Below are positions 11,434-22,470 of a stretch of 64,000 bases of DNA, in pieces; position 1 is the first letter of the stretch, and each line of letters opens with the position of its first letter. Both the position numbers and the translations under genes were made by a program. Source of the DNA: Nemertoderma westbladi (Eukaryota; Xenacoelomorpha; Nemertodermatida; Nemertodermatidae); contig JAUCBJ010007446.1 in assembly GCA_032718475.1 (NCBI GenBank), positions 1 through 64,000 on the forward strand, read 5' to 3'. The notes below the pieces were generated by a model. The model was not told where the DNA came from. It worked only from the letters and a program-made list of their open reading frames with translations, and ran no database searches.

Positions 11434-12716
11434 TGATGAACTGACAGAGACTTAAGAAGATATTCTACGCAATGTTTTTATTTGCTTTAGAAAACCCCGT
11501 TTAAGGATTGAGGGAGAGGTTTACAGATCAGTGGTCATGTAATGGGAAACGAAAGGTTTATATGTGATAATACGGAATCGGTATGTAAAGAATTATCGAC
11601 CAGATTAAAACGAAATAATAACTCAACTATGCCCATAATTATTTACTTGTAAATATTTAACAGTAAAATTGACTTTGTATTTTATTTCATTCCAAGATTG
11701 TAACATTAAGAAACACCGGACTGATAAAAAGAAATGCCGATGAACTTTTGTAGTTGAAAAGTGCTGTTTGCACCGAATTTTAGAAACAACCATTAATATT
11801 GGCCATTTTATTTATAAAGATAATTATAAATTAACTTTACCTTAAGGAAATAATTATAATAATTCAAATATAATCATATAATATATAAATGGAAATACTT
11901 TTTTTTGCTACAGTAATAATGTTATCATATAAGATTATATGGATTATTACGTTGTTGGATTAATTTGCCTGTGATTTCTACAGTATTATAGGGCTTACTG
12001 CAAACTATAAACTTAAACTTTATTTATACATTCATTAATTATAAGTATTTTTCTCATAAGTACATATACTGTAATAGTGAACATAAATAATTGAAATTGT
12101 AACTTCTTATTTTGTTAAATTTTATATTTTATAATTATAATTAGTTATTGGTTTCTTTAATTAGGAGCCCGCTCGACAGCGGGATACTTACTGTAAAAAT
12201 CTCAGGTCATATAACACTGACTCACTCACGCACTGACTCACTCACTGATAATAATCCAGATTCAGGCACTTCCTGCCTGGTGTTTATGATGAAATTTTGC
12301 ATGTCCATTGCTTTGGTGGTTTCGCGTTACAAAATTTCAGATCGATTCTATGTGTGGTATTCGATATATTTCGTTTTTTTACATTATTTTGTCGTGAAAT
12401 AAAATGTATTTAGACATTCATTGACAGCTGTGGCAAAGGAATACATAGAGAGGTGGCTTTAGGAGTATTATTGGGCGGGCCTGAACCAATCGAATACATC
12501 AAAGGATTAATTAATTAATTAATTAGAAAAGTAAGCAAGCTGGCGATAATAAGACCGGCCATAGACAAACATAGTGTAGTTGGTTCCCTCCCCATTGCAC
12601 ATGCACAGCTTGCTTACATTCTGAGAGAGAAATCCCAGCCCCTAAATGTCATTATGAACCAAATATTTGAACGACCCTTTGCTTATAATTCAATCAGCTG
12701 GTCCACCAGCTAACTT
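11434..12716. other. AT-rich intergenic stretch
   Basis: Very AT-rich, with a short CACTGACTCACTCAC-type simple repeat at about 12215-12247 and an ATTAATTAATTAATTA patch at about 12508. No supported gene. Confidence 0.5.
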
Positions 12717-12980
12717 AAAAGTGAGTAAACTTACAGATATTCACATAGGATTCACTGGTGAGTAAACTTACAGATATTCACATAGGATTCACTGGTGAGT
12801 AAACTTACAGATATTCACATAGGATTCACTGGTGAGTAAACTTACAGATATTCACATAGGATTCACTGGTGAGTAAACTTACAGATATTCACATAGGATT
12901 CACTGGTGAGTAAACTTACAGATATTCACATAGGATTCACTGGTGAGTAAACTTACAGATATTCACATAGGATTCACTGG
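12717..12980. repeat. 37-bp minisatellite, 7 near-identical copies
   Basis: Unit starts fall at 12721, 12758, 12795, 12832, 12869, 12906 and 12943. Each unit contains CACTG|GTGAGT and AAACTTACAG on the plus strand, and the reverse complement contains TCT|GTAAGT. So donor-like sequences occur on both strands and an acceptor-like AG on the plus strand. No exon is known beside it. Confidence 0.92.
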
Positions 12981-13342
12981 GATTAGATATTCAGCTGACG
13001 GGGTAATACATTTAGAAGGAAACTAAATTTATTATTTGGCTGTATTTGTTGTTATATTTATCTGGTTGTGAATTGATGGGCATTTTTTTATAAATATTCG
13101 GTAATCTTATATCTTGTAAATGTGCTTGATAATAAAATTATTTGCTTCATATTATATTTTTGTTAGTCGTAGCAAAGTTTAATTTCTTATTATGTGGGAC
13201 GAGCCACAAAGTCAGCTAGCCTCACACCTTACAGTTTCCCTTACAGTCTTACAGTTTAATAATGAACTTCTTCTCCAATGAAATTATTATCTTTTAAATT
13301 AACCCTATTTACTAAAAGCTTTCCGTTCATCCTCAGCTATTA
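12981..13342. other. Unique spacer between two arrays
   Basis: AT-rich single-copy sequence; no gene or transposon end is recognised. Confidence 0.5.
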
Positions 13343-16300
13343 CTCAAACTCTTACATCCCCTCTCTGGTGTACCAATCAAGGTGACTCAAACTCTTACAT
13401 CCCCTCTCTGGTGTACCAATCAAGGTGACTCAAACTCTTACATCCCCTCTCTGGTGTACCAATCAAGGTGACTCAAACTCGTACATCCCTCTCTGGTGTA
13501 CCAATCAAGGTGACTCAAACTCTTACATCCCCTCTCTGGTGTACCAATCAAGGTGACTCAAACTCTTACATCCCCTCTCTGGTGTACCAATCAAGGTGAC
13601 TCAAACTCTTACATCCCCTCTCTGGTGTACCAATCAAGGTGACTCAAACTCTTACATCCCCTCTCTGGTGTACCAATCAAGGTGACTCAAACTCTTACAT
13701 CCCCTCTCTGGTGTACCAATCAAGGTGACTCAAACTCTTACATCCCCTCTCTGGTGTACCAATCAAGGTGACTCAAACTCTTACATCCCCTCTCTGGTGT
13801 ACCAATCAAGGTGACTCAAACTCTTACATCCCCTCTCTGGTGTACCAATCATGGTGACTCAAACTCTTACATCCCCTCTCTGGTGTACCAATCAAGGTGA
13901 CTCAAACTCGTACATCCCCTCTCTGGTGTACCAATCAAGGTGACTCAAACTCGTACATCCCCTCTCTGGTGTACCAATCAAGGTGACTCAAACTCGTACA
14001 TCCCCGCTCTGGTGTACCAATCAAGGTGACTCAAACTCTTACATCCCCTCTCTGGTGTACCAATCAAGGTGACTCAAACTCTTACATCCCCTCTCTGGTG
14101 TACCAATCAAGGTGACTCAAACTCGTACATCCCCTCTCTGGTGTACCAATCAAGGTGACTCAAACTCGTACATCCCCTCTCTGGTGTACCAATCAAGGTG
14201 ACTCAAACTCGTACATCCCCTCTCTGGTGTACCAATCAAGGTGACTCAAACTCTTACATCCCCTCTCTGGTGTACCAATCAAGGTGACTCAAACTCGTAC
14301 ATCCCCTCTCTGGTGTACCAATCAAGGTGACTCAAACTCGTACATCCCCTCTCTGGTGTACCAATCAAGGTGACTCAAACTCGTACATCCCCTCTCTGGT
14401 GTACCAATCAAGGTGACTCAAACTCTTACATCCCCTCTCTGGTGTACCAATCAAGGTGACTCAAACTCTTACATCCCCTCTCTGGTGTACCAATCAAGGT
14501 GACTCAAACTCTTACATCCCCTCTCTGGTGTACCAATCAAGGTGACTCAAACTCGTACATCCCCTCTCTGGTGTACCAATCAAGGTGACTCAAACTCTTA
14601 CATCCCCTCTCTGGTGTACCAATCAAGGTGACTCAAACTCTTACATCCCCTCTCTGGTGTACCAATCAAGGTGACTCAAACTCTTACATCCCCTCTCTGG
14701 TGTACCAATCAAGGTGACTCAAACCCTTACATCCCATCTCTGGTGTACCAATCAAGGTGACTCAAACTCTTACATCCCCTCTCTGGTGTACCAATCAAGG
14801 TGACTCAAACTCGTACATCCCCTCTCTGGTGTACCAATCAAGGTGACTCAAACTCTTACATCCCCTCTCTGGTGTACCAATCAAGGTGACTCAAACTCTT
14901 ACATCCCCTCTCTGGTGTACCAATCAAGGTGACTAAAACTCGTACATCCCTCTCTGGTGTACCAATCAAGGTGACTCAAACTCGTACATCCCCTCTCTGG
15001 TGTACCAATCAAGGTGACTCAAACTCTTACATTCCCTCTCTGGTGTACCAATCAAGGTGACTCAAACTCTTACATCCCCTCTCTGGTGTACCAATCAAGG
15101 TGACTCAAACTCTTACATCCCCTCTCTGGTGTACCAATCAAGGTGACTCAAACTCTTACATCCCCTCTCTGGTGTACCAATCAAGGTGACTCAAACTCGT
15201 ACATCCCTCTCTGGTGTACCAATCAAGGTGACTCAAACTCGTACATCCCCTCTCTGGTGTACCAATCAAGGTGACTCAAACTCTTACATCCCCTCTCTGG
15301 TGTACAAATCAAGGTGACTCAAACTCTTACATCCCCTCTCTGGTGTACCAATCAAGGTGACTCAAACTCGTACATCCCTCTCTGGTGTACCAATCAAGGT
15401 GACTCAAACTCTTACATCCCCTCTCTGGTGTACCAATCAAGGTGACTCAAACTCTTACATCCCCTCTCTGGTGTACCAATCAAGGTGACTCAAACTCGTA
15501 CATCCCTCTCTGGTGTACCAATCAAGGTGACTCAAACTCATACATCCCCTCTCTGGTGTACCAATCAAGGTGACTCAAACTCTTACATCCCCTCTCTTGT
15601 GTACCAATCAAGGTGACTCAAACTCTTACAACCCCTCTCTGGTGTACCAATCAAGGTGACTCAAACTCTTACATCCCCTCTCTGGTGTACCAATCATGGT
15701 GACTCAAACTCTTACATCCCCTCTCTGGTGTACCAATCAAGGTGACTCAAACTCGTACATCCCCTCTCTGGTGTACCAATCAAGGTGACTCAAACTCGTA
15801 CATCCCCTCTCTGGTGTACCAATCAAGGTGACTCAAACTCGTACATCCCCGCTCTGGTGTACCAATCAAGGTGACTCAAACTCTTACATCCCCTCTCTGG
15901 TGTACCAATCAAGGTGACTCAAACTCTTACATCCCCTCTCTGGTGTACCAATCAAGGTGACTCAAACTCGTACATCCCCTCTCTGGTGTACCAATCAAGG
16001 TGACTCAAACTCGTACATCCCCTCTCTGGTGTACCAATCAAGGTGACTCAAACTCGTACATCCCCTCTCTGGTGTACCAATCAAGGTGACTCAAACTCTT
16101 ACATCCCCTCTCTGGTGTACCAATCAAGGTGACTCAAACTCGTACATCCCCTCTCTGGTGTACCAATCAAGGTGACTCAAACTCGTACATCCCCTCTCTG
16201 GTGTACCAATCAAGGTGACTCAAACTCCTCTGGTGTACCAATCAAGGTGACTCAAACTCTTACATCCCCTCTCTGGTGTACCAATCAAGGTGACTCAAAC

Positions 16301-18729
16301 TCTTACATCCCCTCTCTGGTGTACCAATCAAGGTGACTCAAACTCTTACATCCCCTCTCTGGTGTACCAATCAAGGTGACTCAAACTCGTACATCCCCTC
16401 TCTGGTGTACCAATCAAGGTGACTCAAACTCTTACATCCCCTCTCTGGTGTACCAATCAAGGTGACTCAAACTCTTACATCCCCTCTCTGGTGTACCAAT
16501 CAAGGTGACTCAAACTCTTACATCCCCTCTCTGGTGTACCAATCAAGGTGACTCAAACCCTTACATCCCATCTCTGGTGTACCAATCAAGGTGACTCAAA
16601 CTCTTACATCCCCTCTCTTGTGTACCAATCAAGGTGACTCAAACTCGTACATCCCCTCTCTGGTGTACCAATCAAGGTGACTCAAACTCTTACATCCCCT
16701 CTCTGGTGTACCAATCAAGGTGACTCAAACTCTTACATCCCCTCTCTGGTGTACCAATCAAGGTGACTAAAACTCGTACATCCCTCTCTGGTGTACCAAT
16801 CAAGGTGACTCAAACTCGTACATCCCCTCTCTGGTGTACCAATCAAGGTGACTCAAACTCTTACATCCCCTCTCTGGTGTACCAATCAAGGTGACTCAAA
16901 CTCTTACATCCCCTCTCTGGTGTACCAATCAAGGTGACTCAAACTCTTACATCCCCTCTCTGGTGTACCAATCAAGGTGACTCAAACTCTTACATCCCCT
17001 CTCTGGTGTACCAATCAAGGTGACTCAAACTCGTACATCCCTCTCTGGTGTACCAATCAAGGTGACTCAAACTCGTACATCCCCTCTCTGGTGTACCAAT
17101 CAAGGTGACTCAAACTCTTACATCCCCTCTCTGGTGTACCAATCAAGGTGACTCAAACTCTTACATCCCCTCTCTGGTGTACCAATCAAGGTGACTCAAA
17201 CTCGTACATCCCTCTCTGGTGTACCAATCAAGGTGACTCAAACTCTTACATCCCCTCTCTGGTGTACCAATCAAGGTGACTCAAACTCTTACATCCCCTC
17301 TCTGGTGTACCAATCAAGGTGACTCAAACTCGTACATCCCTCTCTGGTGTACCAATCAAGGTGACTCAAACTCATACATCCCCTCTCTGGTGTACCAATC
17401 AAGGTGACTCAAACTCTTACATCCCCTCTCTTGTGTACCAATCAAGGTGACTCAAACTCTTACAACCCCTCTCTGGTGTACCAATCAAGGTGACTCAAAC
17501 TCTTACATCCCCTCTCTGGTGTACCAATCAAGGTGACTCAAACTCTTACATCCCCTCTCTGGTGTACCAATCAAGGTGACTCAAACTCTTACAACCCCTC
17601 TCTGGTGTACCAATCAAGGTGACTCAAACTATTACATCCCCTCTCTGGTGTACCAATCAAGGTGACTCAAACTCTTACAACCCCTCTCTGGTGTACCAAT
17701 CAAGGTGACTCAAACTCTTACATCCCCTCTCTTGTGTACCAATCAAGGTGACTCAAACTCTTACAACCCCTCTCTGGTGTACCAATCAAGGTGACTCAAG
17801 CTCTTACATCCCCTCTCTGGTGTACCAATCAAGGTGACTCAAACTCTTACATCCCCTCTCTGGTGTACCAATCAAGGTGACTCAAACTCTTACATCCCCT
17901 CTCTGGTGTACCAATCAAGGTGACTCAAACTCTTACATCCCCTCTCTGGTGTACCAATCAAGGTGACTCAAACTCTTACATCCCCTCTCTGGTGTACCAA
18001 TCAAGGTGACTCAAACTCGTACATCCCCTCTCTGGTGTACCAATCAAGGTGACTCAAACTCTTACATCCCCTCTCTGGTTTACCAATCAAGGTGACTCAA
18101 ACTCTTACATCCCCTCTCTGGTGTACCAATCAAGGTGACTCAAACTCTTACATCCCCTCTCTGGTGTACCAATCAAGGTGACTCAAACTCTTACATCCCC
18201 TCTCTGGTGTACCAATCAAGGTGACTCAAACTCGTACATCCCCTCTCTGGTGTACCAATCAAGGTGACTCAAACTCTTACATCCCCTCTCTGGTGTACCA
18301 ATCAAGGTGACTCAAACTCTTACATCCCCTCTCTGGTGTACCAATCAAGGTGACTCAAACTCTTACATCCCCTCTCTGGTGTACCAATCAAGGTGACTCA
18401 AACTCTTACATCCCCTCTCTGGTGTACCAATCAAGGTGACTCAAACTCGTACATCCCCTCTCTGGTGTACCAATCAAGGTGACTCAAACTCTTACATCCC
18501 CTCTCTTGTGTACCAATCAAGGTGACTCAAACTCTTACAACCCCTCTCTGGTGTACCAATCAAGGTGACTCAAACTCTAACATCACCTCTCTGGTGTACC
18601 AATCAAGGTACCTCAAACTCGTACATCCCCTCTCTGGTGTACCAATCAAGGTGACTCAAACTCTTACATCACCTCTCTGGTGTACCAATCAAGGTGACTC
18701 AAACTCGTACATCCCCTCTCTGGTGTACC
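13343..18729. repeat. 43-bp minisatellite, about 125 copies, 5.4 kb
   Basis: Unit core: CTTACATCCCCTCTCTGGTG then TACCAATCAAGGTGACTCAA. Common variants are CTCGTACATC for CTCTTACATC, a 1-bp-short CATCCCTCTC form, and rarer point changes. Rare markers recur about 1.84 kb apart (see findings), showing block duplication. It lies 3' of the B-box gene. Confidence 0.97.
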
Positions 18730-19076
18730 GGATTTTTCAATTTTAAAAGTATTTAACTACAACAAGCCGTTAAAAACTTCGTATTCAGCAGTATTTAACC
18801 ATTGCTGTAGTTAAATTTTCATCATTCGAATATAATCTAGATATAACTCGAAACCGCATCTTCAGAAATCCTTCATCTGAAGATTCCGAATCTGAAAACC
18901 GTTTTAAATTTCACCAATAACTTGGAAGATATTATCAAATATTTGACACGAATATCGATATAATTATAATATTTTTTTACTCAAATCTAGAATATTAATT
19001 ACGCGAAATGAAGAGACAATATGGAGAGTTTTAAGCACTCAAAAAAGTAAAAAAAACAAGTAAAAGAGTTTATTTG
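18730..19076. other. 3' flank of the B-box gene
   Basis: Single-copy AT-rich sequence separating the array from the stop codon. It probably holds the gene's 3' end; see the poly(A) signal at 19069. Confidence 0.5.
19069..19074 (-). promoter_or_regulatory. Candidate poly(A) signal AATAAA
   Basis: On the minus strand AATAAA lies two bases after the TAG stop of the B-box gene. Its position fits a very short 3' UTR, but the motif is common in AT-rich DNA. Confidence 0.4.
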
Positions 19077-20849
19077 CTACTTAAATACTAATAACTGATT
19101 GGAGTTTGGTAGAGAAACAATAAATCTTCTTCCTGAACCCCTGACGACTTCCACCATACCTCCGCAACTATCACCGATATCAACAGTTCCGAGAATCTTT
19201 ATCTTATTAACAGAATCAACTTCATTGACGGAATAGACCCCAATACAATATGTCCCGTCCTTCTCCATGGCAACAAGTCGGTAATAGTTGTTCCAGACCT
19301 TGAGTAGACCCAACCCACCAGTGGGCCTCCACGTTCCACAACCCATCGGATTGGATGAGGAATTCTGTATCCACGGGCTCCCTTCGTTAGATGGAACGTA
19401 GTGGTAATTAAACTCAGTCAGAGTTCGTTTAGTCGAGTCGTAGAAAGTGAAACAACCGCGTCCGCAACTCACAATCACTCCCGGATGTTCAATAAAACTT
19501 ACGTTCCTCACGACTAAACAGTCTAAACTGATAACAATAACGTGGTTACTCAATGTGACCACCAATCCAACATCGTTGTTCGGTCTCACATGAACGCCAG
19601 CAATAGATCCTACAGACTCACTTATCATTTTGTCTCTGTATAGACATAAATGAGTCACCTGGTCGCACAATTTGTCCCTATTTGTGACGTACAAACAGTG
19701 TTGAGTGGCAGCTACCCAATATTTTTTATAGCCTTGTAGATATCTGATTGGTTCGCCAGGGAACTGACAATCTATTGGTTCCTCGAGTTCTATTGGCTCA
19801 TCGTAATCCGATGATAATGACGACATTTCCTTGTCCATCTTGTAGAACATGAGTCTATGTCTGTAGACATCGATAACGCCGAGACGACCTTCCCAACCAC
19901 CGCCCACGGCACCGACTCTAGACACCCACAGTTTGCTGCAAGAGATCCTACAGGTTTCCGTTAATCTCGGTCGGAACATCAATGTCTTTTCGAACTGGTT
20001 TATCTTGAACTCACCAACCAACTCAACAATATCTACTAGCGCGTCTGTCTGAGCTCCAACACTTCTACTAGTTTTATCCTTTTCTATTAGCGATAAAACA
20101 TTCTCATGAATTTTCTTAGTATTTTTAATATCGTCTTCGGAAGCTTCATCATCTACTGTGTTGTCGGAACTTATAACAACATGACCTATAACTGTATCCA
20201 TCGCCTTCGCAGTTAAATTATCATCGATTCTTATGAACTTCATCTCAGGAGACTTGCTGAATTCAACTTTAGCTATATCCATAGCAATCACATCGATTCT
20301 CTCTATCAAACTTTTCGCAACTTCCAACTTCTTTATCAGTTCTAAATTGGTTAATTTGCAATAATATTCGGCTTCTTTACGAATATCCCTTTCTTTTAAA
20401 TATTCTTTAGTTTCTAATATTTTAGCTTTTGTATTTATGTGGAAATCATTGACTTTCTCTACCAACCTATGTTTCGCTAGTTTGATAATACTCTCTAAGT
20501 TACCAAAATGTTCTTCAATATCAGCTTTACAATCTTCTGTTACTTCGTTCAACTCCTGCAGTGCATCGTCAAGGTTCGTGACACGAGAGTTCAGCAGACT
20601 GCTGGCCTTCCCAGCACCTTCCCCTAGAGATTGACGGATATTTCCTCCAACACTGATTAGAGACACAACTTCTTTGCCTTTGTGACAATGCACACACACA
20701 ACTTCCCCACATTTCGAGCAGTAATACCGCTTCGCTCTTCGATGGGTCTGACATATATTTGGGTCCCAGACTCGAATTCGTCCTCGCGGACTCTCGAACA
20801 ATTCGTTGTCGCAACTTCCGGAATCGCTGGTACTTTCTTGGGAATCCAT
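19077..20849 (-). CDS. B-box/coiled-coil (TRIM-like) protein lacking a RING, single exon
   Basis: The 590-residue ORF runs from ATG 20849 to TAG 19077. After about 30 polar residues comes a B-box (about residues 33-60: C-x2-H-x7-C-x2-C-x4-C-x2-C, in CQTHRRAKRYYCSKC). The usual final H-x2-H pair is missing; the sequence continues CHKGKEVVSL, so the second zinc site looks incomplete. Residues about 75-220 have coiled-coil character (LNEVTEDCKADIEEHFGNLE, KLEVAKSLIERID). The last ~300 residues contain repeated beta-rich segments (YWVAATQHCLYVTNRDK, VGLVVTLSNHVIVISLD, RFIVSLPNSNQLLVFK), like the C-terminal propeller-like part of many invertebrate TRIM proteins. There is no RING in this exon, so E3 ligase activity is not predicted unless an upstream exon supplies one. 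The specific role is unknown. Confidence 0.85.
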   Translation of the reverse strand: MDSQESTSDSGSCDNELFESPRGRIRVWDPNICQTHRRAKRYYCSKCGEVVCVHCHKGKEVVSLISVGGNIRQSLGEGAGKASSLLNSRVTNLDDALQELNEVTEDCKADIEEHFGNLESIIKLAKHRLVEKVNDFHINTKAKILETKEYLKERDIRKEAEYYCKLTNLELIKKLEVAKSLIERIDVIAMDIAKVEFSKSPEMKFIRIDDNLTAKAMDTVIGHVVISSDNTVDDEASEDDIKNTKKIHENVLSLIEKDKTSRSVGAQTDALVDIVELVGEFKINQFEKTLMFRPRLTETCRISCSKLWVSRVGAVGGGWEGRLGVIDVYRHRLMFYKMDKEMSSLSSDYDEPIELEEPIDCQFPGEPIRYLQGYKKYWVAATQHCLYVTNRDKLCDQVTHLCLYRDKMISESVGSIAGVHVRPNNDVGLVVTLSNHVIVISLDCLVVRNVSFIEHPGVIVSCGRGCFTFYDSTKRTLTEFNYHYVPSNEGSPWIQNSSSNPMGCGTWRPTGGLGLLKVWNNYYRLVAMEKDGTYCIGVYSVNEVDSVNKIKILGTVDIGDSCGGMVEVVRGSGRRFIVSLPNSNQLLVFK

Positions 20850-20903
20850 CGACTAAATAGTAAGTTGGTAGACATATAGAGAAGCAAATACAAGAGATAG
20901 CAA

Positions 20904-22004
20904 ATACAGTGTACTTGGGAAGCTCATTGATATGGTATGGTAGACACATATAGAAATACAGTGTACTTGGGAAGCTCATTGATATGCTATGGTAGACACA
21001 TATACAAATACAGTGTACTTGGGAAGCTCATTGATATGCTATGGTAGACACATCAAGAAATACAGTGTACTTGGGAAGCTCATTGATATGCTATGGTAGA
21101 CACATAGATAAATACAGTGTACTTGGGAAGCTCATTGTTATGTTATGGTAGACACATAGAGAAATACAGTGTACTTGGGAAGCTCATTGATATGCTATGG
21201 TAGACACATCAAGAAATACAGTGTACTTGGGAAGCTCATTGATATGCTATGGTAGACACATAGATAAATACAGTGTACTTGGGAAGCTCATTGTTATGTT
21301 ATGGTAGACACATAGAGAAATACAGTGTACTTGGGAAGCTCATTGATATGCTATGGTAGACACATAGAGAAATACAGTGTACTTAGGAAGCTCATTGATA
21401 TGATATGGTAGACACATAGATAAATACAGTGTACTTGGGAAGCTCATTGCATTGTAACAGGTAGACACATAGAGAAATACAGTTTACTTGGGAAGCTCAT
21501 TGATATGTTATGGTAGACACATAGATAAATACAGTGTACTTGAGAAGCTCATTGATATGCTATGGTAGACGCATCAAGAAATACAGTGTACTTGGGAAGC
21601 TCATTGATATACTATGGTAGACACATAGATAAATACAGTGTACTTGGGAAGCTCATTGCATTGTAACAGGTAGACACATAGAGAAATACAGTGTACTTGG
21701 TAAGCTCATTGATATGTTATGGTAGACACATAGAGAAATACAGTGTACTTGGGAAGCTCATTGATATGCTATGGTACACACATAGAAATACAGTGTACTT
21801 GGGAAGCTCATTGATATGCTATGGTAGACACATATAGAAATACAGTGTACTTGAGAAGCTCATTGATATGCTATGGTACACACATAGAAATACAGTGTAC
21901 TTGGGAAGCTCATTGATATGCTATGGTAGACACATAGATAAATACAGTGTACTTGGGAAGCTCATTGATATGCTATGGTAGACACATATAGAAATACAGT
22001 GTAC
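20904..22004. repeat. 52-bp minisatellite, about 21 copies, just upstream of the B-box start codon
   Basis: Unit core: TACAGTGTACTTGGGAAGCT then CATTGATATGCTATGGTAGA. A partial degraded unit (GTTGGTAGACATATAGAGAA) reaches to within about 20 nt of the ATG. At the far edge the minus strand reads CATACTTACAG directly before the array, an acceptor-like sequence. The array may therefore lie in the 5' UTR or first intron. Confidence 0.93.
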
Positions 22005-22470
22005 TGTAAGTATGATATTCTTCTCTAATGGTGTAATGTATTATTTTATAGTCGAAATATTTTTAAAAATGAAACCGTATTAAATTAAAGTGCTGTACAT
22101 AAGAGGTTTTAAACACATTAATTTGTATTGATGGAAAACAACTTTATTCAATTGGCAACACAATTATCACTGTATTTTGGCATCATCTAAGCTAATTAAT
22201 TATATTTCAAAGTTAATAGTAATAGTCTATAATCCCCAAGTTGAGATAATTATCAACTACAAGTTGTATAACTACATATTATCGATGAAACAAACAAATA
22301 TACCAAATGTAATCCATATAGTTTATTGTATACTATAATCCTATAGTTATAATGAGTTTCAACACGGGATAGGGTGAGGTGTTGCCATAATTTGGCAATT
22401 GATATTGTAGTGAATAGATTCTAGTTGTCCAGGATGATTAGAGCGTGGAGAGAAGGGACAGGGAGGTCGT
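22005..22470. other. Unique AT-rich spacer between arrays
   Basis: Single-copy sequence that opens on the plus strand with GTAAGTATG. No gene is recognised. Confidence 0.5.
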
